A stretch of 14,495 bases of DNA from CAZOIA01 sp964579675 (GTDB lineage: Bacteria; Planctomycetota; Phycisphaerae; UBA1845; PWPN01), in NCBI GenBank assembly GCA_964579675.1, contig CAZOIA010000147.1:1-14495 (forward strand), written 5' to 3'. The position numbers were made by a program, and so were the translations under genes. The stretch's first letter is position 1; every line of letters begins with the position of its first letter. This document shows, piece by piece, positions 13,573 to 14,495 of the stretch. The notes below the pieces were generated by a model. It did no database searches. It was given only the letters and a program-made list of their open reading frames with translations, and had not been told where the DNA came from.

Positions 13573-14495
13573 GTGTCAACTGCTACGACCGGCGGATCAC
13601 GCAAGAGCGACAAGGCGAAGATTTCGCGCTTGCACAAGCCTGCGGGCCTGACGCTTCAGGAGTGGCAGATCGAGCTGCGGCGGCGGTTCGGGCGTGAGCA
13701 GCCGTTCCAGCTACGCAACTTGGGCCGAAACCGCGTGTTCTCGGAATTCGCGGTCACCAACCCCCGGAATCGGCGAACCTACCGGGTGGCCATCCGCGGG
13801 GACGCCCCGGGTGTGAATTACTGTTCCTGCCCCGATTACGCGGTGAACACCCTGGGCACGTGCAAGCACATCGAGTACACGCTGCACCGGCTTCGCAGGC
13901 GCCATGCAGCCACGCTCAGAAGGGGATACCGCCCGCCATTCGCCGAGGTGTACGTGCGGTATGGCCCGCAACGAGCGGTGGTGTTTTCGCCGGGTGCTGA
14001 CTGCCCGGAAGCGCTGCAGAAGCTGGCCCGCCGGTATTTCCGGCCGGACGGAACCCTGAAACCGGACGCTTTTGCGACCTTCGACCACTTCGCCCGCCAG
14101 GCGAAGCAGCCGGGACACGATGTGAGAATCTATGACGATGCCATGTCGCTGATCGCGGAGGTCCGGGACGGGCTCAAGCGGCGCCGGCGGCTGGAGAAGT
14201 GCTACGCCGGGCGGAGCAAGGCCGGCGCCTGGAAGCGCCTGCTCAGGGTTCCGGTCTACCCCTATCAACAAGAGGGCGCGTTGTTCGCAGCGACGGCTGG
14301 CCGGGCGATCATCGCCGACGAGATGGGGTTGGGAAAGACCGTCGAGGCCATCGCCGCGGCTGAGATCCTGGCCCGCGAATGGGGCGTCGAACGGGTGCTG
14401 ATCGTCTGCCCGGCGTCCCTGAAACACCAGTGGGCCCGCGAGATCGCCCAGTTCTCGACTCGAGCAGCACTGGTTATTGAAGGGCTCATGCACCA
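13573..14495 (+). CDS. SWIM zinc finger + SNF2-family helicase (N-terminal part, runs off the window)
   Basis: About 307 residues are visible and open to the right edge. A SWIM zinc-binding motif has C84, C86, C97 and H99 (CSCPDY...TCKHI). After a charged helical linker the SNF2 ATPase domain begins at about residue 232 with YPYQQEGALFAA. Walker A follows (IADEMGLGKT, K255/T256) and then motif Ia (VLIVCPASLKHQW). The family are ATP-driven DNA translocases that remodel nucleoprotein; SWIM usually contacts DNA or protein. GTG 13573 is chosen because GGAGG stands 7 bases upstream; an in-frame ATG at 13555 would add six residues but has no ribosome site. The frame has no internal stop. The motor's second half (motifs V-VI) is outside the window. 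It is on the same strand as the ThuA-DUF1080 gene, with no evident functional link. Confidence 0.9.
   Translation, partial: MSTATTGGSRKSDKAKISRLHKPAGLTLQEWQIELRRRFGREQPFQLRNLGRNRVFSEFAVTNPRNRRTYRVAIRGDAPGVNYCSCPDYAVNTLGTCKHIEYTLHRLRRRHAATLRRGYRPPFAEVYVRYGPQRAVVFSPGADCPEALQKLARRYFRPDGTLKPDAFATFDHFARQAKQPGHDVRIYDDAMSLIAEVRDGLKRRRRLEKCYAGRSKAGAWKRLLRVPVYPYQQEGALFAATAGRAIIADEMGLGKTVEAIAAAEILAREWGVERVLIVCPASLKHQWAREIAQFSTRAALVIEGLMH

Noticed and set aside
12003..13637. 544-codon minus-strand open frame
   Set aside because: Antisense to the ThuA-DUF1080 gene; no recognisable domain and no ribosome-binding site that makes sense with neighbours.
13711..14493. 260-codon minus-strand open frame
   Set aside because: Antisense to the SWIM/SNF2 helicase, which has a Walker A motif, zinc ligands and a GGAGG site.

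Overview
The window looks like part of a metagenome-assembled genome from the Planctomycetota. The gene mix fits that phylum: a formylglycine-type sulfatase, a secreted ThuA + DUF1080 (3-keto-disaccharide hydrolase-like) fusion, a Tat-exported aldo/keto reductase, a VIT/VWA envelope protein and a SWIM + SNF2 helicase. The DNA is GC-rich, so long antisense shadow reading frames are common. This placement rests on gene content, not on a phylogenetic marker.

Layout. (1) 1-1129, plus: an open frame whose first two thirds are the end of a Ser/Thr protein kinase of the kind abundant in Myxococcota and Planctomycetota, interrupted by a 10-N scaffold gap. It then runs in frame into the last third of a calcineurin-like metallophosphoesterase; an assembly chimera at about 720-745 is the simplest reading. 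(2) 1126-2130, plus: a Tat-signal aldo/keto reductase overlapping the phosphoesterase stop by ATGA. (3) 2154-9350, minus: five genes in one direction. In transcription order they are a VIT/VWA protein, a 63-aa single-pass membrane protein, a DUF4139-like secreted protein, an OmpR/PhoB-type response regulator and a sensor histidine kinase. The first three are chained by two ATGA stop/start overlaps. (4) 9740-11937, minus: a sulfatase followed by a DUF72 (YecE-like) protein. (5) 12162-14495, plus: the ThuA-DUF1080 protein, divergent from the sulfatase, then the start of a SWIM/SNF2 helicase that runs off the right edge and begins at GTG.

The genes suggest two themes. Sulfatase, ThuA-DUF1080 and aldo/keto reductase fit breakdown of sulfated or modified glycans, a usual planctomycete lifestyle. 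The VIT/VWA - small membrane protein - DUF4139 unit with a two-component pair directly downstream looks like an envelope module with its own regulator. I know of no described system with this exact composition, and it is the best candidate here for something new.

Non-coding structure is rich. A strict 7-bp tandem repeat in inverted arrangement separates regulator and kinase and supplies the last codons of the regulator. A 29-bp hairpin-bearing tandem repeat lies upstream of the VIT/VWA gene. An 11-bp-period direct repeat of the OmpR/PhoB-box type lies about 70 bp before that gene's start. A long hairpin lies between the DUF4139-like gene and the response regulator. No tRNA, rRNA, CRISPR array or transposase gene was seen.
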